From positions 1-64,000 of the forward strand of contig CAYSDZ010000011.1 of assembly GCA_964429915.1 (NCBI GenBank): a DNA stretch of 64,000 nt. The letters run 5' to 3'. The translations under genes and the position numbers were made by a program. Of this stretch, positions 51,427 to 60,555 are shown in pieces. The notes beneath the pieces are model-generated. The model was not told the origin of the DNA. It saw only the letters and a list, made by a program, of their open reading frames with translations, and made no database searches. Origin of the DNA: Alteromonas_F sp964429915. Its GTDB lineage: Bacteria > Pseudomonadota > Gammaproteobacteria > Enterobacterales > Alteromonadaceae. Every line of letters starts with the position of its first letter. The first letter of the stretch is position 1.

Positions 51427-53566
51427 CGACAATGCCTTGTATTTGGCTTAGCTTATTCATCACTTTTGATAAGGCTGCGGCATTTCTCACTTCCACAGAC
51501 AGTTTAATGGTGGCACTAAGAGCTTTCTTATCACTCAAACTATTTACGCCTAACAAGCCTACATTTTCATTGGCAAGCACAGTAGTAATATCGCGCAAAA
51601 GACCACTGCGATCACTACAAAAAATGGCAATCGTCGTTTCAAAACCCACCGCTATGGCGCCCGACCAATTAACCTCAATTTCGCGCTCTGGTGATAACGA
51701 CAGTAAGTGTTGCAACTGGGGGCAATCTTCTTTGTGCACACTCACTCCTTTTCCTTGTGTAATATAACCAAGGATCGGTTCGCCAGGTACAGGTTTGCAG
51801 CAATTCGCCAACTGACTCAAAAGATGCCCTACACCCTCAACAACAATGCTGTCCTTTCTGGTGTTTCCTTTAGCCACGCGCTTTTTAGGTTTAACGGTGG
51901 GGACTTCCGGCTTGGCTGCAAATTTTTGCATCAAGTAGTTGACTACAGACATTACTTTGACATCGCCAGCGCCAATGGCTGCGTATAAGTCGGCTAACTG
52001 ATGAAAATTAAATTTCTCCACCGACTCGTCAGCTAGCTTGAAAGAAAGATGTGACTTATGAAGTTCTCTCTCCAACAATTCTTTGCCTGCCAACAGGTTT
52101 TTATCTTTATCTTGCTTTTTAAAGAATGAATGAATCGTGGCGCGTGCACGCGATGAGTGTACATATCCCAACCCGGGATGCATCCAGTCTCTACTCGGCT
52201 GTAATTGCTTTCCAGTCAGGACTTCTACTTGGTCACCATTCACAAGCTGGTAAGTAAATGGAACAATGCGGCCATTGACTTTCGCACCAATACAGCGGTG
52301 GCCCACATTTGAGTGCACGTAATAAGCAAAATCTAAGGGGGTTGAACCCATTGGAAGATCAACAACGTCGCCTTTAGGGGTGAATACATATACTCTGTCG
52401 TCGAAGACTTGGCTGCGTAACTCTTCTACCAAATCACCCGAATCAGCCACTTCCTCTTGCCACTGCAGGATTCGCCTCAACCAATTGATTCGTTCGTCAA
52501 AACCAGAAACATTGCCGGTTTTGTCTTCTTTATATTTCCAATGCGCTGCCACGCCTAATTCGGCTTCTTGGTGCATTTGCTTGGTGCGAATTTGCACTTC
52601 CACCGATTTTCCTTCTGGCCCAACAATCACGGTATGAATAGACTGATAGCCATTGGCTTTCGGGGTAGCAATGTAATCATCGAATTCATTTGGGATATGT
52701 CGGTAGTTAGCGTGCAGCGTACCTAAAGCTGAGTAACAATCTTGTAGTCCATTGGCGATAATGCGAAGTGCCCTTATGTCGAACAGCTGTTCGAAACTCA
52801 GGTTCTTTTTCTGCATCTTTTTCCAAATACTAAAAATGTGCTTGGGTCTTCCATAGACCTCTGCGTTAACGCCCTCTTTATTGATAAGCAATTGAATATC
52901 GCTAACGATGTCTTCAATATACTGCGCACGCGCTTTTCGTTTTCCATCAAGTTGCTTGGCAATAGACTTGTAGGTTGTTGGATGAAGGTAACGAAACGCT
53001 AAATCTTCCAATTCCCATTTAATTTGTCCAATACCTAAGCGATTGGCCAAGGGAGCATAAATAGTGGAACACTCCCTAGCTATCATTACTTTGGTTTCTT
53101 CATCCGCTTTTTTCGCTTTTTGCAGAGCACAAATTCTCTCTGCCATTTTTATTACCACTGCTCTGGCATCTTCGACCATCGCGAGTAACATGCGTCTGAT
53201 GCTGTCTACATTACTTTCATTTAATGACGTTGTGTTTCGATTGCGACCATACAAAGCGCGGATCGCATCCATTCTGCGTACACCAACGATAAGCTGCTTT
53301 ATTTCTTTACCAAACGCTTCCTCGACCTCTTCGTCTGACAACGCATGCACTTCACAATACGGATACACCAATGCTGCTTGCAAGGTGGCATCGTCCATAT
53401 GCAACTCGTGCAAAATTTCAACCATTTCTTGCCCGACAAGCAGGCTTTCGGGGTTGTCTATGACAGTACGCAGTTTTTCTCGGGTGTCATCAGACAAAGC
53501 CAAATTTTTTAACCAGTCTTGAAATTCCGGCCGCGTTTTCTGATGTACTTGACGAGTAGAAACCAT
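51407..53566 (-). CDS. relA: GTP pyrophosphokinase RelA
   Basis: This 719-residue protein is the ribosome-linked (p)ppGpp synthetase. The HD hydrolase motif is degenerate in the N-terminal region, so it is synthase-only. The synthetase domain has YGRPKHIFSIWKKMQ, EFDDYIATPKANGYQSIH and VEVQIRT. TGS (about 390-450), helical and C-terminal ACT domains (about 640-715) follow. It follows rlmD by 9 bp, as in E. coli. Confidence 0.97.
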   Translation of the reverse strand: MVSTRQVHQKTRPEFQDWLKNLALSDDTREKLRTVIDNPESLLVGQEMVEILHELHMDDATLQAALVYPYCEVHALSDEEVEEAFGKEIKQLIVGVRRMDAIRALYGRNRNTTSLNESNVDSIRRMLLAMVEDARAVVIKMAERICALQKAKKADEETKVMIARECSTIYAPLANRLGIGQIKWELEDLAFRYLHPTTYKSIAKQLDGKRKARAQYIEDIVSDIQLLINKEGVNAEVYGRPKHIFSIWKKMQKKNLSFEQLFDIRALRIIANGLQDCYSALGTLHANYRHIPNEFDDYIATPKANGYQSIHTVIVGPEGKSVEVQIRTKQMHQEAELGVAAHWKYKEDKTGNVSGFDERINWLRRILQWQEEVADSGDLVEELRSQVFDDRVYVFTPKGDVVDLPMGSTPLDFAYYVHSNVGHRCIGAKVNGRIVPFTYQLVNGDQVEVLTGKQLQPSRDWMHPGLGYVHSSRARATIHSFFKKQDKDKNLLAGKELLERELHKSHLSFKLADESVEKFNFHQLADLYAAIGAGDVKVMSVVNYLMQKFAAKPEVPTVKPKKRVAKGNTRKDSIVVEGVGHLLSQLANCCKPVPGEPILGYITQGKGVSVHKEDCPQLQHLLSLSPEREIEVNWSGAIAVGFETTIAIFCSDRSGLLRDITTVLANENVGLLGVNSLSDKKALSATIKLSVEVRNAAALSKVMNKLSQIQGIVDVKREG

Positions 53567-53575
53567 AATGTTTGC

Positions 53576-54985
53576 TTAGCTGTGCGAAAAAACTGAAAAC
53601 AATTCGGTGTGTGGAGTATAGGGAAACATATCCATTAAAGTAAGGCTAGATATTAAAAAACCATTATCTATAAGTACCTTAGCATCCCTTAACCATGTTT
53701 GAGGGTTGCAAGAAATATACACAATCTTGCTTGCCACCTGAATGTTAAGCTGCTGACACACTGCCCATGCACCATCCCTAGAGGGGTCGAGAAGCACTTT
53801 ATGCTTCTTATTCTTTAATAAATCTTCAATGCCGCGGGGATCATTCAAATTTCTGCATTCGTGCAAGACATGGTTTATGCCCAAAGTTTGTGCAATACGC
53901 TGTGCTTTTTCCGTCATTGCCTGACTTCCTTCTATCGCCAGAACCTTATTGCTCAATTTACTTAACGGCCACGTAAAATTTCCCATACCGCTGTACAGTT
54001 CTAAAATTGGATCGCTGCTCTTATCAGACTTCGCATCAGACATCGCCTTACAAGCTAAATCTAGCATTTTCGAATTTACCGAAGCGTTAACTTGAATAAA
54101 GTCACTTGAGTTAGGCTTTACGTCACGTTGCGTATGCTTTTCTGTTTCATCGTCTTTTGTAGACCCGAATATCCTCAGTGTTTTTTCTTTGAGATACAGT
54201 ATGACACGGGCTTTGCTATCAACATCGGTGCGAATTTTTTCAGCGAAATTTGCCCACCATTGCATCGCGTCATGGCTTAAGGATTTTACGCAATGAACGC
54301 TGATTGAGCATTCGTTGTTATACTCCGGTAGCTGCATCAACGTGATGTGCCCGACAAAACGCAATGCTTGATACGCACCACACTGAGATGAACCCTCTTT
54401 ATGAATTACGGCATGCAGCAGGTTCATCGTATTTTGCAAGTCAGGAGTGAGTATTGCACAGGCTGAAATATCGATTATCTGCGAAGAATTCGCTGATCGG
54501 AATCCAACCTTAATAGCTTGCTTATTTCGTGCATCAACCGCTAGGCGCGCTTTTCGTCGATAAGCTTGGTTATCACTGACTACTGGAGCTGTCCAAGGTA
54601 GAGCGCCTAACTTTAACTGTCGACTTATCTGTCCGTCGAGGGCTTGTTGCTTGAGCCGCAGCATCGCAGTCGGACCACAGTGCTGAGTGCTACAGCCACC
54701 GCATTGCGTGACCCATTTGCAAAAAGGAATCTTTCGTTCTGGATGGACATTGTGTATTTCACTGTCAACGCTGTGCGCATGCCAAATATGTTTTCGCTTT
54801 TTTGTTATTTTTATTTTAAGCGTTTCACCGGGTAGACCATCGCTGATGGCAATGATGGGTTTATGACTCAAACATAAACCCTGCCCTTGCGCGTTAACCG
54901 TATCGATTTTGACGGTTAAAAAGAGGGGTGTGTCTTTACTTTTAGAGCTTGAACGAGGTTTATTCGCTTTATAAAAAGAAACCAC
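53576..54985 (-). CDS. rlmD: 23S rRNA (uracil-1939-C5) methyltransferase
   Basis: This 469-residue protein has an N-terminal TRAM RNA-binding domain (about 20-75), an iron-sulfur cluster site (PFCKWVTQCGGCSTQHCG), and a class I methyltransferase domain with LELYSGMGNFTWPL and the catalytic cysteine in YISCNPQTW. It methylates U1939 of 23S rRNA. It is somewhat longer than the E. coli enzyme, mainly in the region 190-280. It lies between acpS and relA on the same strand. Confidence 0.94.
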   Translation of the reverse strand: MVSFYKANKPRSSSKSKDTPLFLTVKIDTVNAQGQGLCLSHKPIIAISDGLPGETLKIKITKKRKHIWHAHSVDSEIHNVHPERKIPFCKWVTQCGGCSTQHCGPTAMLRLKQQALDGQISRQLKLGALPWTAPVVSDNQAYRRKARLAVDARNKQAIKVGFRSANSSQIIDISACAILTPDLQNTMNLLHAVIHKEGSSQCGAYQALRFVGHITLMQLPEYNNECSISVHCVKSLSHDAMQWWANFAEKIRTDVDSKARVILYLKEKTLRIFGSTKDDETEKHTQRDVKPNSSDFIQVNASVNSKMLDLACKAMSDAKSDKSSDPILELYSGMGNFTWPLSKLSNKVLAIEGSQAMTEKAQRIAQTLGINHVLHECRNLNDPRGIEDLLKNKKHKVLLDPSRDGAWAVCQQLNIQVASKIVYISCNPQTWLRDAKVLIDNGFLISSLTLMDMFPYTPHTELFSVFSHS

Positions 54986-54990
54986 GTTAG

Positions 54991-55365
54991 TTATTCGCTC
55001 AAAATAACCGTTGCGACAGCGTAGTGTTGCTCGTCGGCAATAGTCAGCAGAATTTTGTTTACCCCTAATGCTTGGACTTTACTCAATGCCCCGTCACTAA
55101 AAGAAAGTAAGGGTTTACCTAAAGAATCGTTGCTTATTTCAATTTGTTGCCAGCTTACACCGTGGCCAATGCCAGTGCCTATTGCCTTGACTGCTGCTTC
55201 TTTCGCAGCAAACCGTTTCGCCAAAAAGCGTTCGGGCATAGTGTGCCGCTCAAACGACTTTAGCTCAGCTTCGGTGAGTACTCTTTTCGCCAATCGGAGT
55301 ATGTCGCTGTATTCTGAAAACCGGCTTATTTCAACAATATCTGTACCGAGACCAACAACGCTCAT
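54991..55365 (-). CDS. acpS: Holo-[acyl-carrier-protein] synthase
   Basis: This 124-residue enzyme attaches the phosphopantetheine arm to acyl carrier protein. The magnesium-binding GLGTDIVEISRF motif (about 5-16) and RFAAKEAAVKAIGTG are the AcpS signature. The frame is open 16 codons further upstream, but the ATG at 55365 gives the conserved start. The order pdxJ-acpS is conserved. Confidence 0.96.
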   Translation of the reverse strand: MSVVGLGTDIVEISRFSEYSDILRLAKRVLTEAELKSFERHTMPERFLAKRFAAKEAAVKAIGTGIGHGVSWQQIEISNDSLGKPLLSFSDGALSKVQALGVNKILLTIADEQHYAVATVILSE

Positions 55366-55381
55366 CCTTGCTTGCCTCTCA

Positions 55382-56143
55382 TTAACCAAATTGCAGTTGT
55401 TGAGTACGCGCATCGACCATTAATTTGCGCATATCAGCAACTGCATTCGCTAGACCATCAATTGCTGCTCGCGCGATAATAGCATGACCGATGTTTAACT
55501 CGTCAATTTGACCAATGGCGGCAATCGCTTGTACATTGTGATAATGAAGGCCATGTCCTGCGTTCACTTTTAAGCCTTTTTCGTGTGCATAACGCACTGC
55601 ACTTTGCAGTCTGGAAAGCTCTTCAGCACGAGTGTTGTCGTTTTTCGCGTCTGCGTATTGTCCCGTATGTATTTCAATATAGGGAGCGCCACATTCAATC
55701 GCAGCATCAATCTGAGCCTGATCAGCATCAATAAATAAAGACACTTTAATACCCGCATTTCCTAAGGTGTGACATGCTTTTTCTATCAGTGAAAATTTCC
55801 CAGCCACGTCCAAGCCGCCTTCAGTCGTAAGCTCCTCGCGTTTTTCCGGTACAAGACAGCAAAACTCTGGCTGTGTTTTTAATGCAATATCCAGCATCTC
55901 ATTGGTTACCGCCATCTCTAAATTCAGACGCGTTTTTATCGTTTGGCTAAGTAGTACTACATCTCTGTCGGTAATATGCCTGCGATCTTCTCGTAAATGA
56001 ACGGTAATTCCATCGGCTCCAGCTCTCTCTGCAACGGCTGCGGCTTCTACTGGGTCGGGGTACTGAGTCCCTCGCGCATTTCTTAATGTGGCGATATGGT
56101 CAATATTCACGCCAAGATATATTGGATTGATCTTTTCACTCAA
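55382..56143 (-). CDS. pdxJ: Pyridoxine 5'-phosphate synthase
   Basis: This 253-residue TIM-barrel enzyme makes pyridoxine 5'-phosphate from deoxyxylulose 5-phosphate and aminoacetone phosphate. GVNIDHIATLRNARGTQYPD at the start, HLREDRRHI, and the C-terminal NAGHGLHYHN with ELNIGHAI are diagnostic. Deoxyxylulose 5-phosphate is also a substrate of ThiG, and epd of the same B6 pathway is at 10748. Confidence 0.98.
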   Translation of the reverse strand: MSEKINPIYLGVNIDHIATLRNARGTQYPDPVEAAAVAERAGADGITVHLREDRRHITDRDVVLLSQTIKTRLNLEMAVTNEMLDIALKTQPEFCCLVPEKREELTTEGGLDVAGKFSLIEKACHTLGNAGIKVSLFIDADQAQIDAAIECGAPYIEIHTGQYADAKNDNTRAEELSRLQSAVRYAHEKGLKVNAGHGLHYHNVQAIAAIGQIDELNIGHAIIARAAIDGLANAVADMRKLMVDARTQQLQFG

Positions 56144-56212
56144 TTCTTAATCACTCTTAGTTTTTTGTAAGGTAACTGTTGATAGTCTCACTATACAATA
56201 CTAAGAATTGTA

Positions 56213-56926
56213 TCATGTGGTTTTAAATAACGCCCTACTGTGCAAGGGTTTACTTCCTAAAAACGGATACAAGGCTTTGCGGCAAAGCTGTTTTGCTAAG
56301 CGCTTGCTGTCTGCGTGCCAGTTTCCTTCACACACATCTAGGAAGGTCTGTCCTAAAAAGGTATCAATGTTGTTCGACTTATTTTGTTGCTTTGGCTCAA
56401 AAGGCACCACTCCAATACCTGCTTGGAATTGATAGAAGCACGCTACATTTATATCGCGTCCATCGGAACTTGAGCTTAAATCGGGTAATACGCCCAATTC
56501 ATCAAGCAAAGCAAATTCGTAACGACGTAAGGTCACTTCGTTATCAACATTGTTTTGCAGTGCATCTAAGCACAACAAATAATGCTCAAAAAAAGCGTCA
56601 CAACTTACACCTTGCGGCAAAATACGCGTAATCAGTTCGTTCACATAAAAACCGCAATACAAGGCGTCGCCTTTTAAGGAATAAGCAGGAGCAGCAGGCT
56701 CTACATGAGAGAGGGTTTTTAAGTCGCTTTTACCAGAAAAACGAAGGTGTAGCGGTTGAAAAACTTGCAATAGACTTTTTCGGTCTGATTTACTTTGCCT
56801 CATTCCCCTCGCTACTGCACTTTGTCTGCCTTGGTTCGCAGTAAAAAAGTCAATGATCATGCTTGTTTCGCGATAAGGACGCCGATGAAGAACAAGTCCT
56901 AACTCAAACTCAGCGTTTTTTAGCAT
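56213..56926 (-). CDS. recO: DNA repair protein RecO
   Basis: This 237-residue protein has the N-terminal OB fold (FELGLVLHRRPYRETSMIID-like start) with the GMRQSKSDRKSLLQVFQPL basic stretch, and a helical C-terminal domain. RecO loads RecA on SSB-coated DNA with RecR. Its start overlaps the recJ end by 7 bp, linking two recombination genes. In E. coli recO follows era instead. Family divergence is moderate. Confidence 0.93.
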   Translation of the reverse strand: MLKNAEFELGLVLHRRPYRETSMIIDFFTANQGRQSAVARGMRQSKSDRKSLLQVFQPLHLRFSGKSDLKTLSHVEPAAPAYSLKGDALYCGFYVNELITRILPQGVSCDAFFEHYLLCLDALQNNVDNEVTLRRYEFALLDELGVLPDLSSSSDGRDINVACFYQFQAGIGVVPFEPKQQNKSNNIDTFLGQTFLDVCEGNWHADSKRLAKQLCRKALYPFLGSKPLHSRALFKTT

Positions 56927-58641
56927 GGCTGCAAGTGAGAAATAATCAGCTGTAAATTGGTTTTGTTGCGAAACACGTTGATATCGGGAGAGTATACCGC
57001 GTGTATGCGGTCAACGTTGTTATTCGGCCACTCATTTGTGTCAACATTAAATGCGATACCGTTTATACGTTGGCCTGAGGACGTAGCAAGGTCGAGCTTT
57101 AAATGATGTTCGCCAACAATTCGCTGCGATAACAGTGTAAATTCGTTGTCGAAGCAAGGCGCTTCAAAACCTTGTCCAAAAGGCCCTGATTGTTTAAGCA
57201 GTAAAGCAAAGTCTAAGCTAAAATCAGCTTCATCTAACGCACCATCGGTATACACAGTATCTTGTGTATCCAAGGCTTCAATAACTGGTGCTAACATCTC
57301 GTCGAAAGCCTGTTTAAAATGTTCGAGATGCTCGATAGGTAGAGACAAACCAGCAGCCATCGCATGCCCACCAAATTTATCAATTAAACTCGGGTTAGAT
57401 TTATCTATGGCCTCCAGTACGTCGCGAATATGCACACCCGCAATCGATCGCGCTGAGCCTTTTAGCGTTTGTTCATCCTGTTTTGCAAACGTTACTGTTG
57501 GGCGATTAAAGGTATCTTTTAGGCGACCCGCAACAATCCCAATAACACCTTGATGAAACGACGCATCATATACTACAAACCCATTAGGCACAGAATCTGT
57601 GCTTGTTACTAATGACGATACAATGCTTTGCGCTTCCTCACGCATTTCCTGCTCAATGTGTTTTCGAGTTTGGTTCAACTGGTCTAGTTGGGCAGTGAGC
57701 TCTCTTGCTTGGTAAAGGTCGTCGGTAAGCAAACATTCTATTCCCAAAGCCATATCTTCCAGACGACCCGCAGCATTCAGCCTCGGACCAATAACAAAGC
57801 CCAAATCCGCCGCGCTCAAATAATGAACTGGTCGATTGGCAAGCTGCAACATAGCGGTAATTGCGGGTCGGCAGCGCCCAGCTCGTATGCGCTGTAAGCC
57901 TTGGTAAACTAAAATGCGGTTATTCTGATCAAGCGGAACAACATCTGCCACTGTGCCAATAGCGACAATGTCTAGCCACTGTGCCATGTTCGGTTCCTTA
58001 ATGCCCTTTTCTTTAAACCAATGTTGCTCGCTCAATGTCGCTTTTAACGCAGACAACACATAAAAGGCAACACCAACGCCAGCCAAATGCTTTGACTCAA
58101 ACGCACATCCAGGCTGATTCGGGTTAACAATCGCATCAGCATTTGGCAGGGCACTGGCTGGTAAGTGATGGTCAGTAATAACGACGGTTAACCCTAATGC
58201 TTTGGCTTTCTCAACCCCCTCAAAGCATGCAATCCCACTGTCTACAGTAACAATGACCTCAGCACCTTGCTCGTAGGCGGCATCAACAATTTTTTCACTT
58301 AAGCCATAACCAAAGTTAAAGCGATTAGGTACCAAGTAAGCAATATTTTTTGCTCCCATTGCACTAAGACCCAACATACAAAGCGCTGTGCTAGTGGCGC
58401 CGTCCGCATCAAAATCACCGATTAACATAATTTTTTGGTGGCGTTTAATAGCCTGAGATAACAATGACGCGGCTACCTGAATATCTTTTAAGTCTTTAAA
58501 GTGCAAAAGGTTACGCGCAGAAACGTCTATTTGTTGAGAACGACTGATGCCTCGAGCACGCAGCACGCGGTCTAAGGCACTTGGCAAGGCAGGATCAAAA
58601 ACGTCGCCTTTTAACTGACGACGTTTAATAGTAACAGCCAT
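56920..58641 (-). CDS. recJ: Single-stranded-DNA exonuclease RecJ
   Basis: This 573-residue DHH-family 5'-3' exonuclease has DFDADGATSTALC (about 76-88), VDSGIACFEG, the DHH triplet (157-159) in VVITDHHLPA, and the DHHA1 region with GSARSIAGVHIRDVL and KFGGHAMAAGLSLP. It prepares DNA ends for RecFOR repair and acts in mismatch repair. It is 9 bp after dsbC, as in E. coli. Confidence 0.97.
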   Translation of the reverse strand: MAVTIKRRQLKGDVFDPALPSALDRVLRARGISRSQQIDVSARNLLHFKDLKDIQVAASLLSQAIKRHQKIMLIGDFDADGATSTALCMLGLSAMGAKNIAYLVPNRFNFGYGLSEKIVDAAYEQGAEVIVTVDSGIACFEGVEKAKALGLTVVITDHHLPASALPNADAIVNPNQPGCAFESKHLAGVGVAFYVLSALKATLSEQHWFKEKGIKEPNMAQWLDIVAIGTVADVVPLDQNNRILVYQGLQRIRAGRCRPAITAMLQLANRPVHYLSAADLGFVIGPRLNAAGRLEDMALGIECLLTDDLYQARELTAQLDQLNQTRKHIEQEMREEAQSIVSSLVTSTDSVPNGFVVYDASFHQGVIGIVAGRLKDTFNRPTVTFAKQDEQTLKGSARSIAGVHIRDVLEAIDKSNPSLIDKFGGHAMAAGLSLPIEHLEHFKQAFDEMLAPVIEALDTQDTVYTDGALDEADFSLDFALLLKQSGPFGQGFEAPCFDNEFTLLSQRIVGEHHLKLDLATSSGQRINGIAFNVDTNEWPNNNVDRIHAVYSPDINVFRNKTNLQLIISHLQPC

Positions 58642-58650
58642 AGAGAGTAG

Positions 58651-59370
58651 CTAGCCGGCGGCTTGTAAGGTATCTAGCAATTGTGGAGGTGGCTGGTAAC
58701 CCGGCACTAATTGGCCATTAGGCAAAACAATCGCAGGCGTGCCATTTACGCCCACTTTTTGACCAAACCAAAATTGCTCTTCGACCTTATTAGCGCACGA
58801 TGAAGAGGCCACTTTTTCACCAAACTTGGCATCGGTAAGCGCTTTTTTAGGATCTTTTGCACACCACACAGAGACCATATCTGTGTAATTACTGCTTTCA
58901 ACGCCTTGTCGGGGAAACGCCATATACCGAATAGTGATACCCGCATCGTTATATTCAGCTATTTGTTCGTGAAGGCGACGACAGTAACCACAAGTAATAT
59001 CAGTAAAAACTGAGATCGCATATTTTTCATCTTTCGCTTTAAATTCGATCATATCATCTTTAAAGGTCTCAATACCTTCCAAGCGCACACTTGCCAAAGC
59101 AGCATCAGTTTCGTTACGCATGTCTTCATCCATATTAAAAATACGGGCTTGTAGTACGTAAGTGCCATCTTCACTCGCATAGAAAATGCCGCGTTCTGTA
59201 TTTAATTGAAGTAAGCCTTTTACCGGCGAGTTCGATATCGCTTCAACTTTCCAGCCCAATCTATCTTCTAATTTGGTGTTTAATTCTTGATAATTCAGCT
59301 CTTGCGCTGTTGAAAAGAAAGCGGAAAACAAGACCGCACTGCCAATTAAAAACTTGCTAACTATTTTCAC
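58651..59370 (-). CDS. dsbC: Thiol:disulfide interchange protein DsbC
   Basis: This 239-residue periplasmic isomerase has a signal peptide (about 1-22), an N-terminal dimerisation domain, and a thioredoxin domain with the active site C127-G-Y-C130 and the cis-proline loop GTPAIVLPNG. A second cysteine pair (in VWCAKDP and SSSCANK) is the structural disulfide. It shuffles wrong disulfides in exported proteins such as LptD, whose gene lies nearby. It starts the dsbC-recJ-recO run. Confidence 0.96.
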   Translation of the reverse strand: MKIVSKFLIGSAVLFSAFFSTAQELNYQELNTKLEDRLGWKVEAISNSPVKGLLQLNTERGIFYASEDGTYVLQARIFNMDEDMRNETDAALASVRLEGIETFKDDMIEFKAKDEKYAISVFTDITCGYCRRLHEQIAEYNDAGITIRYMAFPRQGVESSNYTDMVSVWCAKDPKKALTDAKFGEKVASSSCANKVEEQFWFGQKVGVNGTPAIVLPNGQLVPGYQPPPQLLDTLQAAG

Positions 59371-59388
59371 TCTTATTGCTCCGCATTC

Positions 59389-59423
59389 AAAAATCCACCC
59401 TTTAAGACCGAAGCTTTAAGGGT
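59389..59423 (-). terminator. Probable terminator after djlA
   Basis: On the minus strand ACCCTT pairs with AAGGGT, with further pairs around a CTTCGG-type loop (59397-59423), followed by GGATTTTT. It lies about 130 bp after the djlA stop codon and just before the dsbC promoter region. One T-T mismatch interrupts the stem. Confidence 0.5.
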
Positions 59424-59552
59424 TAAGTTTCATTTTCAGCCTTAACTGATTTCTGTTGTTATGATCGCATAAAAACAAGCCTGCTATCAAAACCTTTGTC
59501 GCACTGTGGTGCGAACTTATCTTATTTATGACCGTTATAAAGTTAGCACTAT

Positions 59553-60368
59553 TTATAATGACGACTTTATCGTTTCGTAAGCAGCCTGAATAGCCTGAGT
59601 TTTCTGTTTGGCAATATCCATCGCCTCCATAGGGAGTCCTTTTGCTGCCAGTTTGTCAGGATGGTGCTCTGCCATTTGTTTTTTATAGGCGCGTTTTATG
59701 GTTTTTTCGTCCGCATCTTTAGCGACCCCTAAAATCTTATAGGCATCGTCTAGTTTAGCTTGACGTGTTTGCTGAGTGTCTGCACCTGCGGAACCATCGC
59801 GAAAACGCTGATGAGCTTGGTGAGCAGACAGCAAAAATTCAAGCTCTCGCGCTGAAAATCCAATACTTTTAGCCGCCTGCTGAAGAATGTGATGCTCATT
59901 CGACGACAATTCCCCATCGGCTAATGCGGCCTGAATCAAAATTTCCAAAAAAATTTGCAGCAAGTCTTTTCGACCGTGGCACGATGAAACCAAGTCTTTT
60001 AATACATCGTTTAATGGAAAGTCAGTCGCTTTCCCGTTACGGAACGCCTGTTGGGCTTCTTCACGAGCATCTGCCGCTAAGCCCAATTGTTCCATTAATG
60101 CAGTAGCAATGGCGATTTCATTTTTTGTTACTGCACCGTCTGCTTTCGCTATATGACCTAAAACAGAAAATAAAGAATGGAAAAAAACGGCATTTTTTTG
60201 AAAACTCTCTGGGCTAGAAAAAAAACGGGCAAAACCACCAACGTTCGAAAAGTCTTGGCTGTAGCCTTTATCGAAAAAATGACCCACAATAAACCCAAGG
60301 ATAGCTCCGGGAATTTTGGCAAACATAAACCCAAATAATGTACCTAACAATTTCCCCATAAATGGCAT
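59553..60368 (-). CDS. djlA: Membrane co-chaperone DjlA
   Basis: This 271-residue protein has a glycine-rich N-terminal membrane segment (about 5-30, GTLFGFMFAKIPGAILGFIV), a TerB-like helical domain (about 60-185, with LGHIAKADGAVTKNEI and ALADGELSSNEH) and a C-terminal J domain with HPD at 236-238. It stimulates DnaK at the membrane. It is divergent from lptD, as in E. coli. Confidence 0.95.
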   Translation of the reverse strand: MPFMGKLLGTLFGFMFAKIPGAILGFIVGHFFDKGYSQDFSNVGGFARFFSSPESFQKNAVFFHSLFSVLGHIAKADGAVTKNEIAIATALMEQLGLAADAREEAQQAFRNGKATDFPLNDVLKDLVSSCHGRKDLLQIFLEILIQAALADGELSSNEHHILQQAAKSIGFSARELEFLLSAHQAHQRFRDGSAGADTQQTRQAKLDDAYKILGVAKDADEKTIKRAYKKQMAEHHPDKLAAKGLPMEAMDIAKQKTQAIQAAYETIKSSL

Positions 60369-60555
60369 GTGTATTTTCTCTCAAGCGATGTTGAACGTTA
60401 GTATACTCAAAACAATACGCCAAAACGATGTTCGCGTACCTGTCATTGCTCAGTGGTTGCAGAGATGGCCGTAATTATCAGTTGGTTATTCGTGCTTAAA
60501 CAGCTAAACTATAAATCTCTCCAAACAAATTTTCTTTTTATCACGCTTTAATTAC

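Noticed and set aside
53064..53522. 152-codon frame antisense to relA
   Set aside because: It lies fully inside relA and has the Ser/Cys-rich composition of a shadow frame.
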